Shown: positions 1 to 11,267 of the stretch, piece after piece | Position numbering within the stretch: the stretch's first letter is position 1 | Layout of the letters: each line of letters starts with the position of its first letter | Source of the DNA: Thereva unica | Lineage: Eukaryota > Arthropoda > Insecta > Diptera > Therevidae | DNA: 64,000 nucleotides | Direction: 5' to 3' | Assembly (NCBI GenBank): GCA_949987705.1 | Contig: OX465283.1 | Coordinates: 131,962,101-132,026,100 of the forward strand | The notes under the pieces: generated by a model | Told to the model about the DNA's origin: nothing | Database searches by the model: none | Seen by the model: the letters and a program-made list of their open reading frames with translations, nothing else | Program-made: the position numbers and the translations under genes

Positions 1-830
1 TATTGCACAGTAATTCCCTGCCCGTTTTCTTGCCATAAACTGTAAGCAAGGACACTCTCTAGACCTATCACCGAAGACAGCTTTCTGCAGCGGTAGTATT
101 GGATTAGTAGTCAATAAAATAAAACCGAGTAGTGGCTTTATTAGTTGGAATTCGATGAAGTTGATAGCTTTTAGAGTTGTTTTGATTATGTGAAACCAGA
201 CGGTGGATTGAACTTTCAATTGGTGGTACGAACGCTTCTAAGTGTTCTGTATACTGCCTCTCTTACCCTTGCTAATAAATAATATGTGGGACAGGATTTT
301 ACCCACCGTAGATAATAGATAAATGCCTCTCTAGTGGTCACATATTGCTAGGTCCCCCTTTTTAGGTATTTTGACTATGATACCTTCCGTATAATCCTCC
401 GGCTCCATGCTAATTTCAGAATTGCCTGTACCGCATCTACCATGAGGTTTGAGTCGACTTTCAACAATACTGGCGGGATGCCATCTTTTTCAGCTGCTTT
501 GCCATTTTCCATTGCAAGAATTGCGGTTACTATTTCTGTTTTGGATGGTGCACAGGTGGTTATTCTTATTAGCTGTGCATTATTCCTGCTTTCTTGAGGG
601 CGGGAAGAAATACTCTCTCCATCGTTGCAGTTGCTCCTTGTTGTTGCACAGCAGCTTTCCATCCACACTCTTTACGGCATGCTTTTTGCTAAAGTGCTTT
701 CCCGAGAGCTGTTAAGTAATTTGGGGTATATCACTTTGCTGCTGCCTGTGTTCAAGGCCAGCGCTTGGGTTTTTTGTGCCCGGTGCACTATGCCATATTG
801 CGCCCCATAAGCTGTTCATGTTTGAACGCA
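1..830 (-). pseudogene. RTE-like LINE reverse transcriptase, degenerate
   Basis: Reading the minus strand gives successive pieces of an APE-type non-LTR retrotransposon RT: an upstream linker (SVDGKLLCNNKEQLQRW, near 660-600), the RT finger motif NGKAAEKDGIPPVLLK (near 510-470), IVKIPKKGDLAICDH followed by RG and STVGKI (near 385-280), and a motif-A-like YFIDY near 110. One in-frame stop replaces the expected Trp after DH, and frame changes occur near 240. The ORF therefore cannot be active. The order matches the endonuclease fragment at 1741-2830, so both are probably one 5'-to-3' minus-strand element. The fragment runs off the left edge of the window. Clade assignment (RTE-like) is by motif memory; LINE RT identity is firm, the clade less so. 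Confidence 0.8.
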
Positions 831-1740
831 GTGAAAGACAATAGAAAAAGACACAATCACACTCGCTGAATGGGAGAAATAATTTTCATAGTTTGCGAAA
901 AATTTAAGAATTGCATACAACATAAAAAAATATTACTTAGGAAGTTTCACATGGAACAACATCCAACCAACAAAAATCGCGTTTGCGGAGAAGAGAATAG
1001 GAGAGGACGATGAAGCCAATTTTTTTAATTCTTTTACTTAATCAACTTTTTGACAGCTGTGACAATTAAGACTAACAACAACAAGCATTCTAACGTATAG
1101 TTCGATGAAAAAGTTGACGGGAGCCCATGCAACTTCTTTGTTAAATTTCAAAATGGAATGAACAATTACAGCCAATTTTAGTTGGTTGGCACGTGTGAAA
1201 CTGGCCATATAACAGTAAACAGCAAAGGAGCAAACAGAAAAGAGCAATTAAAAAGCAATTCTAGTCACAAGAATTTTATTCTGCTCATTCCGTTCATTTA
1301 CCTCTTTTAACAATTCTACGAACTAAATTTAAAAGTGCACCAACAGTGCCCTGAAGTTTATTTCAATCACGTTAAACAGCAATATACAAAACAGAACCAT
1401 CATCGGAATTCCTTTATGTGCTGGTGTGGTGCTTTTTACAGAATTTTCAAAAACTGCTCCAGATTTTTCTCTCACTTCGGAGATTTATCTTGAATTTTTG
1501 CTTCTGATTCTCGCAGACGCAGGTCTGTTCCTTCACTTTTTGAGTAAAATTTCGAGTAACATTTCTTGAGTAAAATTTTATGAAAATCTCGAACCTAAAA
1601 TCTCTGGAAACTTCCTGCTCGAGGAAAACTAAATTTTTTTGAACTCGTGCGAATACTTTTAAACTTTTTTTTTTTTTTTCAAATTTAATTTTTTTGTAAA
1701 TCATAATTTCTGACAAGGCGCCCGGCGTAAGTGCACCATT
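831..1740. other. Interruption between two LINE segments, no gene recognised
   Basis: About 0.9 kb separates the LINE linker (1741-2120, minus) from the RT segment (1-830, minus) although in related elements these are close together. The stretch is AT-rich and contains a T run at 1665-1679. An 89-codon minus-strand ORF here is rich in Lys and Phe and resembles nothing I know. It is best explained as inserted or unrelated sequence. I see no terminal repeats or target duplication that would name the insert. Confidence 0.4.
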
Positions 1741-2830
1741 CGCACCTATGACAGCGCTGCCCCTGTTTACCGCTTTTCCGCTTTTTCTGTGAGCTCATTT
1801 ATCTGCCACTTTTTATCACGTTGAACGCCTTTCTTTACCTCCCATCGTAATTGGGAGTATTCCCGTTCAAGTTAATGACGTTTGTCCGATCGCTTGCAGA
1901 GTTCACGTTATTTTTGAGGACCCGTTCTATGGCGTTCTATTTTTTGTCAAGTTGTGTCCTAGATCCAGTGTTTGCGGTTTCTTTGGACATAACCGATGCT
2001 TATTCCCACTGCTGTCAATACAGCGCCCTTTGCTGTGCTCCACAGCTCTTCGATATTTGTGTATTCAAAAATGGTTTCCTAGTTAAAGATTTGTTGCCGA
2101 TTCCCAGAAAATTCTCGGCTTTTAATGCATCGCGTTGAGCGTTTCTGATTGAGGCAAATAGTTGCTACTATTAAATGGTGGTCACTTCCAGTGTCTGTTC
2201 CCCTAAAGCTCCTGTCATCTTCAATAATAGTTCTCCATCCGTGGCTGACCGCCGCCACGTGAACTATCTGGTTTCACTTTCTGCCATCGGGCGATACCCA
2301 GGTCTTCTTGTGTAGGAGTTAGGTCAACGAAAAGCTCACCATTATTATTGGTAACATGGCTTAGGCCTTGATTTCCAATTGTGTGTTTAAGATCGGTGTT
2401 GTTGGGTACGAGCGTTTGATTCAACCATCCAAACAATGATATCTGGTATTGGAACAGAACGAAAACCTTCATCCAGCCGCATGTAGAACTACCGTAGTAC
2501 TTCTTAGTCTGGTACGCAGGCTCACGGTAATACTCCTCTCAGAAACTGGTGACCAGCTAATGAGGCTGGACCTAGCTTCCCTGGTGAGTATTACGCCAAC
2601 GCCATTCATACGCCACTCTTTTCTGCCAGAATATAAAAAGGACTCACTGTTTGATAAAACTCATTTTCATCCAAATGTCAGGGTTTTTTGAAGTTTTCGT
2701 CCGGCGTCGGCAACTTAGAAGATGGCAGCTCTAGCTTCAACTACCTGGAAATGTTTTCTTGGAAGTTAGGCAGGTATAGTACTTTTTAGATGACAAACGT
2801 CGACTTTTTGGTCTCTTGCAGATAAATGGC
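1741..2830 (-). pseudogene. LINE apurinic endonuclease domain and linker, degenerate
   Basis: Minus-strand reading gives an AP-endonuclease in pieces. Near 2640-2520 comes NGVGVILTREARSSLISWSP (the RTE-like EN signature around residue 80-110). Near 2400-2310 comes NTDLKHTIGNQGLSHVTNN and NGELFVDL. Near 2210 comes GTDTGSDHHLIVA, which holds the catalytic SDHH of the endonuclease. Downstream, WEVKKGVQRDKKWQINELT (near 1840-1790) is the basic linker before the RT. Several stops and frame changes break it. It belongs with the RT fragment at 1-830. The 5' end near 2760-2830 is not clear. Confidence 0.75.
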
Positions 2831-3782
2831 TTCGTACAAAATCCATGAACTTTCCTGCAACAAACCTATCCCAAAATGGAGTATTCATGTTTCATCATTT
2901 GTCCCTTTGGAAGGAATTAAGAGTGCTACAACACCTTGGTAATCAAAAAAAAACTGCCAGCATGATCTTGTTTAAGCGGAGTTTCCACTTAGCTGGCTAC
3001 TAGCGCTGGTTGTATCTTCCGCTGTCTCCCAGGACCTTACTTGCATAGTGGTCAACCCTACCAGGCTCTGGCTCAACCAGATCGAGAATAATCTTTCCAA
3101 ATTCCGATGGCTTCCAGCCGATGGCTACACTGCAACCCATCAGCAGTACAAGCAGCGCTGATAGCCGACTAAGTGGAAACTGTGCTTTAGGCTTTTTTCC
3201 AAGGCTCCACTTCAAAGGTTGTTTTTCTTGTTTGCATGTTGTTTTCGCACATCCATATAGCGTCACGAGTTGCGATGCTGTCTATCATTTGAACTTCAGA
3301 AACTACATTTTTTTTTTAAATTATAAGTGCTATATATGAAAATTTCTTGTTGCAACCGTTTTTTACTATAATGATAAAGTATTTAAAAGAAATGCGGCCT
3401 GTTTGTCTTGCATGGACAGTTCAGTTTTATTGTAGTTAATTTATATGCCTCTATTCTCTATCATCTGTCTCGATTAACAAGTAACTCCATCGACCATAAT
3501 TTGTTTTTATCATTGTGTTTGCATTTACTTACTATGTTTCCCTGTATTTTTATATTATTGCTTCCGTCTGCCGCTATATGTTATCTTGAAAAACTTTTTT
3601 AGCTTCTCTAGAAACTAGGAATTGACTTACTTGACTTTTTCTTAGAAGCTGTCTCGTTAAAAAATCTTCCCACGTAATAATGAGCTAATAACTAGAATTT
3701 CCTGGAAAAGAAGATTACTTAAATTTCCTATAACACTACAAAGATCAAAAGAGATTTTAATTTTAAGAATCCTCTTCAAAGG
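2831..3782. other. No gene recognised
   Basis: AT-rich spacer. The small ORFs on both strands (up to 88 codons at 3000-3266 minus) have no recognisable motif. A poly-T tract at 3311-3319 is simple sequence. Its right edge is the poly-A tail of the SINE. Confidence 0.4.
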
Positions 3783-4255
3783 TTTTTTTTTTTTTATGTG
3801 ACAGACTAGAGGCTTAGGGAAAGTCCCTTTGTACTGTCGACAATCTATTTTTTCCGTATACACTGTCGAACAGCAGCTCTAGCCGGAAGATAGAGAAGAG
3901 AGAGAGAATAGAGGAAGGAGCTGTCTGTCACAACCTAGCCGCGATATTTTTATTCCACCTTACTCGCAACCATTTCGCGACTCTGACATCGGGGCATCGA
4001 GAACAGCTCGCTGGAGTGTTATGCCTCTTGAAACGAGTTGAATCTCATCAACCAACCGATGGTATGCGCTTGGTGGAGCGGGGAAGGACTAGGGAAGGCT
4101 ATGACAGAAGGAATGTAAAGAGGGAAGAAGAGAGAAGGGAAGTTATGTAGGTGGGAGAGTGGAAAAGGCGAAGGACCGTGGGGCTGGCCGGGATTCGAAC
4201 CCGGGACCTCTGGGACAGCAGTCAGGCGCCTTACCCCTAGACTACCGAGGCCCCC
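3783..4255 (-). mobile_element. tRNA-headed SINE
   Basis: On the minus strand the element begins near 4255 with a tRNA-like head. This includes an A-box-like TAGTCTAGGGG and a perfect B box (GGGTTCGAATCCCGG, near 4190-4205). It continues for about 400 nt as a pyrimidine-rich, non-coding body and ends in an A tract (T run 3783-3795 on the plus strand). A 5' RNA polymerase III promoter, non-coding body and 3' poly-A is the SINE layout. The acceptor stem does not pair properly, so it is not a working tRNA gene. No convincing target-site duplication was found. Confidence 0.75.
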
Positions 4256-6240
4256 CTGTTTGAAAAGTATACAATTTCAGTTAATTTATTTTTTTGAGTC
4301 CAGCACAGTATTTTCATAAAAAATATTTTGGAAACATTATACTTCTTCTTGTTATATATTTTGAATGAGTTTATTACTTCTGTGAAGCTTTTTTGTACCC
4401 ATTTTGATTTATATAAATATCTCTCCTTACTACTCGTTCAGTTAAGTATACCTACTAAAATTTTTTACTGTAATATAATTTACGCTATAATGAATCATTT
4501 AAATTTATATTAAACGAATCTCGAAGCCATTTCAATAATATATGCGAACAAAGAAGTAACTCTCACTTGATAGGTGTGAGATTTTTAAAATATTCAAACA
4601 TCCCTATATTTACCAAAGCACGAGACCCGAAACTTTTAACAAAATCTCTAGATTTTATTTTGTGTAAATTTGAAACATAATTGATTATCTGTCAGTCAGT
4701 AACATCTAAAAAAGGGATTAATTGGATGGAATCACTTTGCCCTTTAATTTAATTTGTAAAATATAAACGTAAAGTCATAAATTAGTCACAATAATTTCAC
4801 CCTTGAATTCCGTTTGACATATTTTCAAAAACCAATTTTACTTCTTACACAATTCCCTCTCGTACTCTCTAATTCCAGCATTTCAAGTTCAATAAGCCCT
4901 TATTAGTTTAAAATTAAGGGTTTTAATTCGCTTTAACTTTTACATAGAACATCAAAGTAATCAGTAGTAACAATACTTGAAAGGGCTTCTCTTTATGTAT
5001 AATATAGGTACATACATATATAAATGTTGTATATATATAAACTTAATTTTCAATTTAAATTAATTAATCAGAATTTTTGAAGAATTAATGGTGTCACTTT
5101 GTAATTTAAGATACAAAAAGGGGCAGCTCTTGAGTAAGGGTTTCCAGAGTCTGTTAAAAGTTCTAAATATATCGACCCACTGCCAACTTTTTCAGACCTT
5201 ACAGGAATTTAATGAAAATTTGGAAGTTCCTGAAAATTACTTCAATATTTTTAGATTATAAATAAGACCGTTAGAAATTTTAAATAATTTTTTTGTTGTT
5301 CGGTTAAAATTTTTTATTTTTAGTGAGAAATGGATACAAAAGCGAATTGGCTGTGCAATAGTTGCGATAGGTATTTCGACAATAACAACGCTGAATTTTG
5401 ATATCATTTTGACGAAGTCTTGATTTATTTTGATTTTTGTGTTCAATAAGATTTGACTTTTTAAATTAGGATGCCTTTCGTAACTTTCTTCTACTTAAAC
5501 CGAGCTACGCCATTTCCTCACTTCCAGTTGTTTCGACTGTTGTTTTCTAGTTCTAATCAATTTTTTAGACGTAGGTTTGGATATTTTCGAGCACACCAAA
5601 TCATCCTCATGTACTTCTTGGTCCCTCGAGTAGTATTAGTAAGGTATCTTGTCAGCTTAACCGGTTAATAAAACGCTACCTAAATTTCGATTAATTCGGA
5701 ACTTTCCGAAATCGAAGCCCCGTTACAAAATTCGTCTGTTTTAATGTTTGTAATATTCTTGGGCTTGTGCAAATTTCTTCTTTTTAGTGGAGATTATTAC
5801 AACCAGGCGTAACTTACTGGTAGTACAAAGAGCTACTCCTAAGTTTGTTGTTTCGCATAAAATTTTTTCCTGTTGATCTACCGTTGACAGTGGCGCGCCA
5901 CCCATATATGCAGACTGGGCGTTTACACTGGACGGCACTTAGGAAAGGCGGCATTACCGTGAGCAAGGCAAGAGCGCCATCTCAATTTAAATGGGCGACG
6001 AAAACCACCAAAAGACAAGGCATTTTTGGCAATGAGCACAAAAATTTAAATAGGCAGCAACGGTACACAAAAAGAAGTCTAACATCAAGCACCATTTCGT
6101 AAATATGAGCGATCCACATTCCAAAGCGCCGACGCTGTACGATTTCCTGTATGCAAAAGCTATCGCTATCGCCGAAAAATTCCGTAAGAGTTCGAATTCT
6201 CGATCCGAACGATAATTTTCGAATCAAATTTTATTATTTC
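4256..6240. other. AT-rich spacer, no gene recognised
   Basis: Very AT-rich up to about 5.7 kb, with simple TA-rich stretches around 5000-5060. From 5880 to 6200 the sequence is more GC-rich and could be the 5' part of the hAT fragment that follows, but no hAT motif is readable there. All ORFs are 60-90 codons without recognised motifs. Confidence 0.35.
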
Positions 6241-6652
6241 AAGCTGGACTGCTGCTGCTGGAGCTGGCTCGCAACGAACGTTTTAAAACACTTAAAGCCG
6301 TTGCAATGCGTTTCGAATTCTTGTATGGCATCAATGATACAGGTTGCAAGCCAATCGAAGGGCAATGCAATTTGCTCGAGGAAACTCTGCGCGACCCCGC
6401 GTCCCCGCCACTAATGTATCGGACATTAAAGGCAATGAGCTAAAGGATGAAATATCTACGTATTTATCGACTCGGTAAAATGACTACAAAGATGCTCCCT
6501 TCACAAATCCACACCAATTTTTAAGTTTACTGGGCTCAATCTGGTGTACGGAGTTATTTCCCAATCTCATGATCGCATTACGCGTACTATGCACAATTCC
6601 AGTTGGAGTTGATTCTGCCGAACGAAGCTTCTCCAGTAGATACCAATTTGAA
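6241..6652 (+). pseudogene. hAT-family transposase C-terminal fragment
   Basis: The plus strand encodes, with one frameshift near 6405, ELARNERFKTLKAVAMRFEF, then NELKDEISTYLSTR, then LRVLCTIPVGVDSAERSFS near 6580-6645. The last motif is the hAT dimerisation-domain signature (LRILLTIPVTVASAERSFS type) found in ZBED- and 52-kDa-repressor-like transposases. The reading stops abruptly after SFSSR, where related proteins continue with KLIKTYLRS. The break is where the next LINE begins. No catalytic residues upstream are visible, so this is a remnant. Confidence 0.8.
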
Positions 6653-6654
6653 AA

Positions 6655-7285
6655 ATGGCGACAGCCAGGAATGAAAGATTTATCGCGATATTAGCCTCCT
6701 TTCGATCGTTGGTAAAGTATTTACGAAAATCATACAATCGAGGCTCCAGAAACATAGAGAGCAAACGAGCCAGAAAGAACAAGCAGGATTTAGACTACAT
6801 CGAGGATGCATTGATCAAATATTCGCACTCCGTCAGCTAATGGAAGAAAGAATTCGTTGAGGCAAACGAACTGTGGTCGTTTTCATCGATTTCAAATCCG
6901 TTTTCGATTGCATCGATTGGAACAGCTTGTTGAGAGCTTTGGAAACAGATCACGTGCCATGGAAAATCATCCAACTTCCCCAAGCACCGTACGATGGCTC
7001 AACCAGCAGCGCTCGTATTCGAAGGGACTTATTCGAGGAATTCCCGATTCAAACGGGTGTCCGACAGCGAGACGTTGCTTCGCCACTTCTCTTCAACATT
7101 GTGATAGTCGCGATTATGCGTGAAGCATTCAATAGACGACCCGGAGTTCGATATGACGATAACAACTTCGTAACGGACTTAATATCCGCCGACGATAGCA
7201 CCATCTTCGTCGACACGGATGCCGAAGTAACGGACATCTTACAGGACATTTCCCGCATCGCCCAGTCCCAGTTAAAAATCAATCC
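6655..7285 (+). pseudogene. RTE-like LINE reverse transcriptase, part 1
   Basis: A 5'-truncated RT beginning inside the hAT fragment. It reads DISLLSIVGKVFTKIIQSRL, then EQAGFRLHRGCIDQIFALRQ, then motif A FIDFKSVFDCIDWNSL, motif B IQTGVRQRDVASPLLFNIV and motif C SADDSTIFVDT. The usual FADD is thus SADD, and QGD is QRD: both are changes at normally conserved sites. A stop replaces a residue in EERIR*GKR. The RT breaks after SQLKIN where another LINE tail has inserted. It resumes at 7593. Confidence 0.88.
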
Positions 7286-7592
7286 CCCATACCCTACAGC
7301 TCCCCCGTTCACGCACAATACGGTTTAGAAGTTCGTTTATGAATAGAACAACTCGACTGTGGAATAATCTCCCGCAGTCAGTATTTCCGAACTCGTACAA
7401 CACTTTAGAGTTCAAACGTGAGGTTCATCGTCATTTTCTTCTACACCCTCCAGGCCCCCTCTAACCTTTCCTATTCTCCTCTATTCTTCAAACCAAGCTT
7501 ACTACTAGACATTGCACCATGAACTGAACGACATGACGGACTTGTAGTATAAAGGGTTAAACCTAAGCTTGGTTTTTTCATATAAAAAAAAA
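7286..7592 (+). mobile_element. 3' end of a CR1/Jockey-type LINE, nested
   Basis: Inserted in the RTE-like LINE. It encodes FMNRTTRLWNNLPQSVFPNS then FKREVHRHFL and a stop, the typical C-terminal end of Jockey/CR1-type RT proteins. A short 3' UTR follows and ends in an A run at about 7583-7591. The host LINE is missing a segment here, so either the insertion was accompanied by a deletion or the two parts diverged beyond recognition. Confidence 0.7.
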
Positions 7593-8100
7593 TCCGGTAA
7601 AGACCAAAGTGCAAAAGTACGCCTTAACCGTTGAACGATGACCCTTCCGATTCTTCTTTATGGATCTGAAACGTGGACACTGCTCAAACCAGACGTTAAG
7701 AAGCTCGAGGTCTTCCAAATGCGATGCTTGAGGCAGATTCTCGGTGCCTTAATCCGCGATCGCCTTCGAACCGAGACAGTCAGACAAAGATGCGATCAGC
7801 AGACATTAATCGAAGAAGAAATGCTAAAACGTCGACTACGGTGGTTTGAACATGTTTGCCGAATGGATGATAGCCGCTTGCCACGTAAACTTCTGTGGCG
7901 AGACAGTCCCGCAGGCTGGAGAATGCAGCGATCGGCACCGAAGAAAACTTGGCTAAAGAATATCGAGGGTGACCTAAAGAATCAACGATTATCAGCTACC
8001 GATGCTCGAGACCAAAAATCGGGAGGAATGGAAACGAATCGTGAATAGAGTTTGAGACCCAGCGGCAGTGACAGTAGGGTATCCGTTTCGGAGCGTCTCA
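7593..8100 (+). pseudogene. RTE-like LINE C-terminal region, part 2
   Basis: Continuation of the LINE at 6655. It contains LPILLYGSETWTLLKPD, VFQMRCLRQILG, then LKRRLRWFEHVCRMDDSRLP and APKKTWLKNIEGDLKNQRLS. This is the conserved tail of RTE-like elements with YGSETWTL and GHVCRM boxes. It is mostly open from 7638 to 8048, the longest intact stretch of this copy. Non-coding 3' sequence follows to about 8150. Confidence 0.85.
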
Positions 8101-9590
8101 CTCAGACCGCCAGCAAACATAGGCACATTTTGTTCGACATTACATTATAATTTTTTTATATTCATATCTATCAGTTGATACATGTTACTTTTATAGTTGG
8201 GCGATTGAGCTCTTCTTGCTAAATGTGAGAAACCACCTTTAATTTCTTATGGACAAACCCTATCTGGCTCCAAACCGCGTAATTTTTAATTTCATACGCA
8301 AATACGTCGCCTTTTTTTTAAATTTCACTCAAATTCCAGGATAAATTCATGATATCTTTGTTTCTCCTCTCGTGAGGATTAGATTCATATTTGCTTCCAT
8401 TTAAATATGGTGGATATCTGGGCAAGTTCAAAATCCGACAACAATATTGTATCAACGTAAATCAGGTCAAAAGCTTCTCACGTGCACCAAACCCCTAAAG
8501 CACGTTTTTAAGTGGCTTTTCCATCATTAATTCACTCCGAATAATTTTTTAACTAAAATGAAACGATGAGAAATCTCATAATCACTGTTGTATTTACATC
8601 GCAAATCATCACGCTTCTATGATAATTCTTCAAATTTAAAAAAAATATTTTCAATTTATTCATGTACTTTACCCCATTTTAATTTCATATTCATATTCAC
8701 CGGTTTAATTCCTTCCACGGATTTTAATTTTAAATTTTCATAAAATTGAAAATCTTCTGCCATAATTAAGTCTGTAATTTTATGTACATTTTTTTTTCGT
8801 ATCGCTCCGTGATTTTAAAAGTGTATAAGATTACGGATAATTCTGCGGTTGAATTGTTAATTCGGAATCTTTTGTCGGTCTCTACCCTTTCTTACCTTCA
8901 AAATTTATAATCGAATTTTTCCAACCGAAAAGTCTCCTTATGCCTCAATAATCGATTCTTCCTCTTCAAGTATTCGTTTTAATACTCGATCATCATATTC
9001 CTCCTTTATCCTTTTGCAATGAATTTTTAATTTATTTCCTCAGATCCTTAATTGCTGGTTTTCTTTACAGACTTGGCTTTTAATGGAAATTTTCGTTTTT
9101 TTTTTTTGGTTGAAATTTAATTTGGATTAATTTTTTTTGTTGTAAGTTTACTGCATTGCAATCAGGGTTGCCAGCGGGAATTATATTTTTTGCAATAAGC
9201 GAATATAGATTGTTTAATATGGAAGAAGGCATTTGGGCGAACCTATTGGCGCTTCTTGCCCGCTAGTTACCAGATTGTAATGTGGTCTGTCGTCGAGGGT
9301 TGGCTTAATTGTTGGCGATTTTCGTTGCAACTGCCAAGCTATACGCTTCGCTTACTATCGGTCTTCGTCCGGATCTACCGGTGTTCACATGGGGAGAAAA
9401 AATGTCTACTATATCCAGAGTGCACTAAACAATAAAGCTGGAATAAACCTGCTCAAAGGAACAATGTTAGGAGGTACAGGATTTCTTTTCAATTGGCCAC
9501 AGGAACATCTAGAAATATGAGTGAGCCAAACTAGTGGCCAATCTTGCAGACGCTCTAGTGGAGAATCTGCACACAATAGCAATCAATCAA
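8101..9590. other. AT-rich spacer, no gene recognised
   Basis: AT-rich, with T runs at 8312, 8790 and 9095-9110. The last 250 bases approach the I/LOA-type LINE and may be its decayed upstream part, but no motif can be read before about 9600. Confidence 0.35.
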
Positions 9591-9823
9591 TAGCAAGCTA
9601 AAGAAATATATCTGATGCAGACCATACTAACCTCAGAGCTCTCTGACGCACAACACGCTTATACAATGGGCAAATCTACTGATACTGCTCTTCACTCATT
9701 GGTTTCAACCATTGAAAAATCCCTCGAGGTCAAGGAGTACACATTAGTAGCATTTCTCTACATAGAGGAAGCGTTTACCACCGTACTCCCGGACGCCATT
9801 ACCTTGGCGTTGACAGAACAGTA
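9591..9823 (+). pseudogene. I/LOA-type LINE reverse transcriptase, part 1
   Basis: Plus-strand reading SELSDAQHAYTMGKSTDTAL then IEKSLEVKEYTLVAFLYIEE is the RT segment before and including motif A of I/LOA/R1-group LINEs (HAYTKGKST...TALH; LVAFLDIEGAF). Motif A is damaged: DIEGAFN appears as YIEEAFT. The ORF ends at LALTEQ, exactly where the MITE at 9824-10040 begins. RT motifs resume after it. Confidence 0.82.
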
Positions 9824-10040
9824 GATCCACGGTATACAGAAACAAGGTAATGTAAAAGACTATATACCATATACGGCATTTTAGTGATGACTTCACGTGG
9901 GGCCCGCTTTCCATATACATAAATCGAAGTTGTTGTTGTTTCTGCATTTGGGCTGACGTCACTAGGCGCCCACTTTTTACAGTATTCGAAGCTGTCGTCT
10001 CTTTTACATTACCTTCTGTTTCTGTATATCGTGAGGGGAT
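9824..10040. mobile_element. MITE with about 37-45 bp TIRs inside the LINE
   Basis: The ends 9824-9860 and 9996-10040 are inverted repeats. Both read GATCC..., then TATACAGAAACA, then AGGTAATGTAAAAGA, with a few small indels. The interior of about 135 bp has no ORF. It sits precisely between two RT segments of the plus-strand LINE, which supports insertion. I could not define the target-site duplication, so the superfamily is open. Confidence 0.75.
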
Positions 10041-10803
10041 CGAGCCATCGCTGGTGTTTCTCATCCATCAAATTTATGGTGAGCTCGATTCTAGGCGACA
10101 GCTCGGTCCGAAGGGTCGTAAATAGAATCACCCAGCAAAGAAGAGTACTTTCCCCGCTCCTATGAGCTGTAACTATAAACCAGTTGTTGGGACGCATGAA
10201 AGCAGAGGGCATCAAGTCCTGACGTAGGCGAATGACGTTGTTATCACCACAAACGGAAAATATTCCCAGGTCTTCTGTGATCTCTGTGGACTCAGCGTTA
10301 ACCCAGTAAAAATGAAACTAGTCCTCTTCACAAGGAGGTATAAAACCCCACCCTCAACACCCTCCGGCTTAACAATGTTAGTCTCAAATTTAGCAACACT
10401 GCCAAATATCTGGGAGTAGCCGTGGACAAGAAACTCCTCTGAATGAAAACACAGAAGAGCGCATTAAGAAAGCGAACATAGCGCTTGAAAAAAATTCTCT
10501 TGGAAGGAATGGGGCGATACAGCCATCGTCTACCCGTCCACTCCTCAGTATGGTGGCCAAACTTGAGTAAGTCCACAATGCTAGACAAAATATATGCATA
10601 AGAGGAGCCCTACAGCTACACTGCATAAGAGGAGCCCTTCGCTCCACACTTTCCTTTAAATCTTGTGGCAAAGAAAAGTGTAATCATCGCAGCCCTATAA
10701 AATAGCAATATAAAATAATCTGGTTTTTGAACCGGAAACAGAGGAGGGTATACCAAGGGGCTGAGCACTGTGATCGTCCTCACAAAAACCGACTTCTGCA
10801 TAC
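10041..10803 (+). pseudogene. I/LOA-type LINE reverse transcriptase, part 2
   Basis: Resumes RT across several frames: RVVNRITQQRRVLSPLL (motif B, GTPQGGVLSPLL type), AVTINQLLGRMKAEGIK, LSVNPVKMKLVLFTRRYKTP, and decayed NTAKYLGV and TGN-R-GGYTKG-like segments. A local duplication of TGCATAAGAGGAGCCCT occurs near 10595-10640. The part ends in the 8-bp target site CTGCATAC (10796-10803) of the hAT MITE. Many frameshifts and stops are present. Confidence 0.75.
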
Positions 10804-11267
10804 CAGTGTTGTCACCGCCCAAGCAAATTTTGGAAGTAGATGTAATAAAAAATATGTACCTAGTAAATACCAGTTTTTGAGTAGTAAATTTGAAGATCAA
10901 TCGATTTTGTTAGTGAAGCTCGATAACATAGATTTACAATTACATAATTCAACATAAAAATTTATAATATTTCTTTTAACATCATTTAGGTATTCTTCTA
11001 ATTCAAAATCTTCAGTGCTACCTTTTAAATTTTCTTCTTCTTTTGCAAACTTTAATCCAAACTACATATTAGATATAGATAATTGATTCTCTTCATCTTT
11101 ATAATCTACTCAACTTTGACATTTTCTTTAAATGACGTTTTCATATTGATAATTGAAGCGAGTGAATGAGTAGTAAATTTAGCAATTTGAGTAGTGAAGT
11201 AGCAAAAGTTAAGAAAACACGAAAAATGTAGTAGATTTGTTACAATTGTAGTAAGGTGACAACACTG
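10804..11267. mobile_element. hAT-type MITE, 464 bp, with exact 8-bp TSD
   Basis: The terminal inverted repeat CAGTGTTGTCACC (10804-10816) is matched by its exact reverse complement at 11255-11267. Flanks are identical 8-bp duplications CTGCATAC at 10796-10803 and 11268-11275. An 8-bp duplication with a CAG-starting TIR is the hAT signature. The interior is AT-rich, has no ORF, and carries repeated TAGTAAATTT-type motifs near both ends. The surrounding LINE joins well once the element is removed. Confidence 0.93.

Noticed and set aside
4180..4255. Functional tRNA gene on the minus strand
   Set aside because: A and B boxes are good but the acceptor stem does not pair, and a 400-nt body plus poly-A tail follows: SINE, not tRNA.
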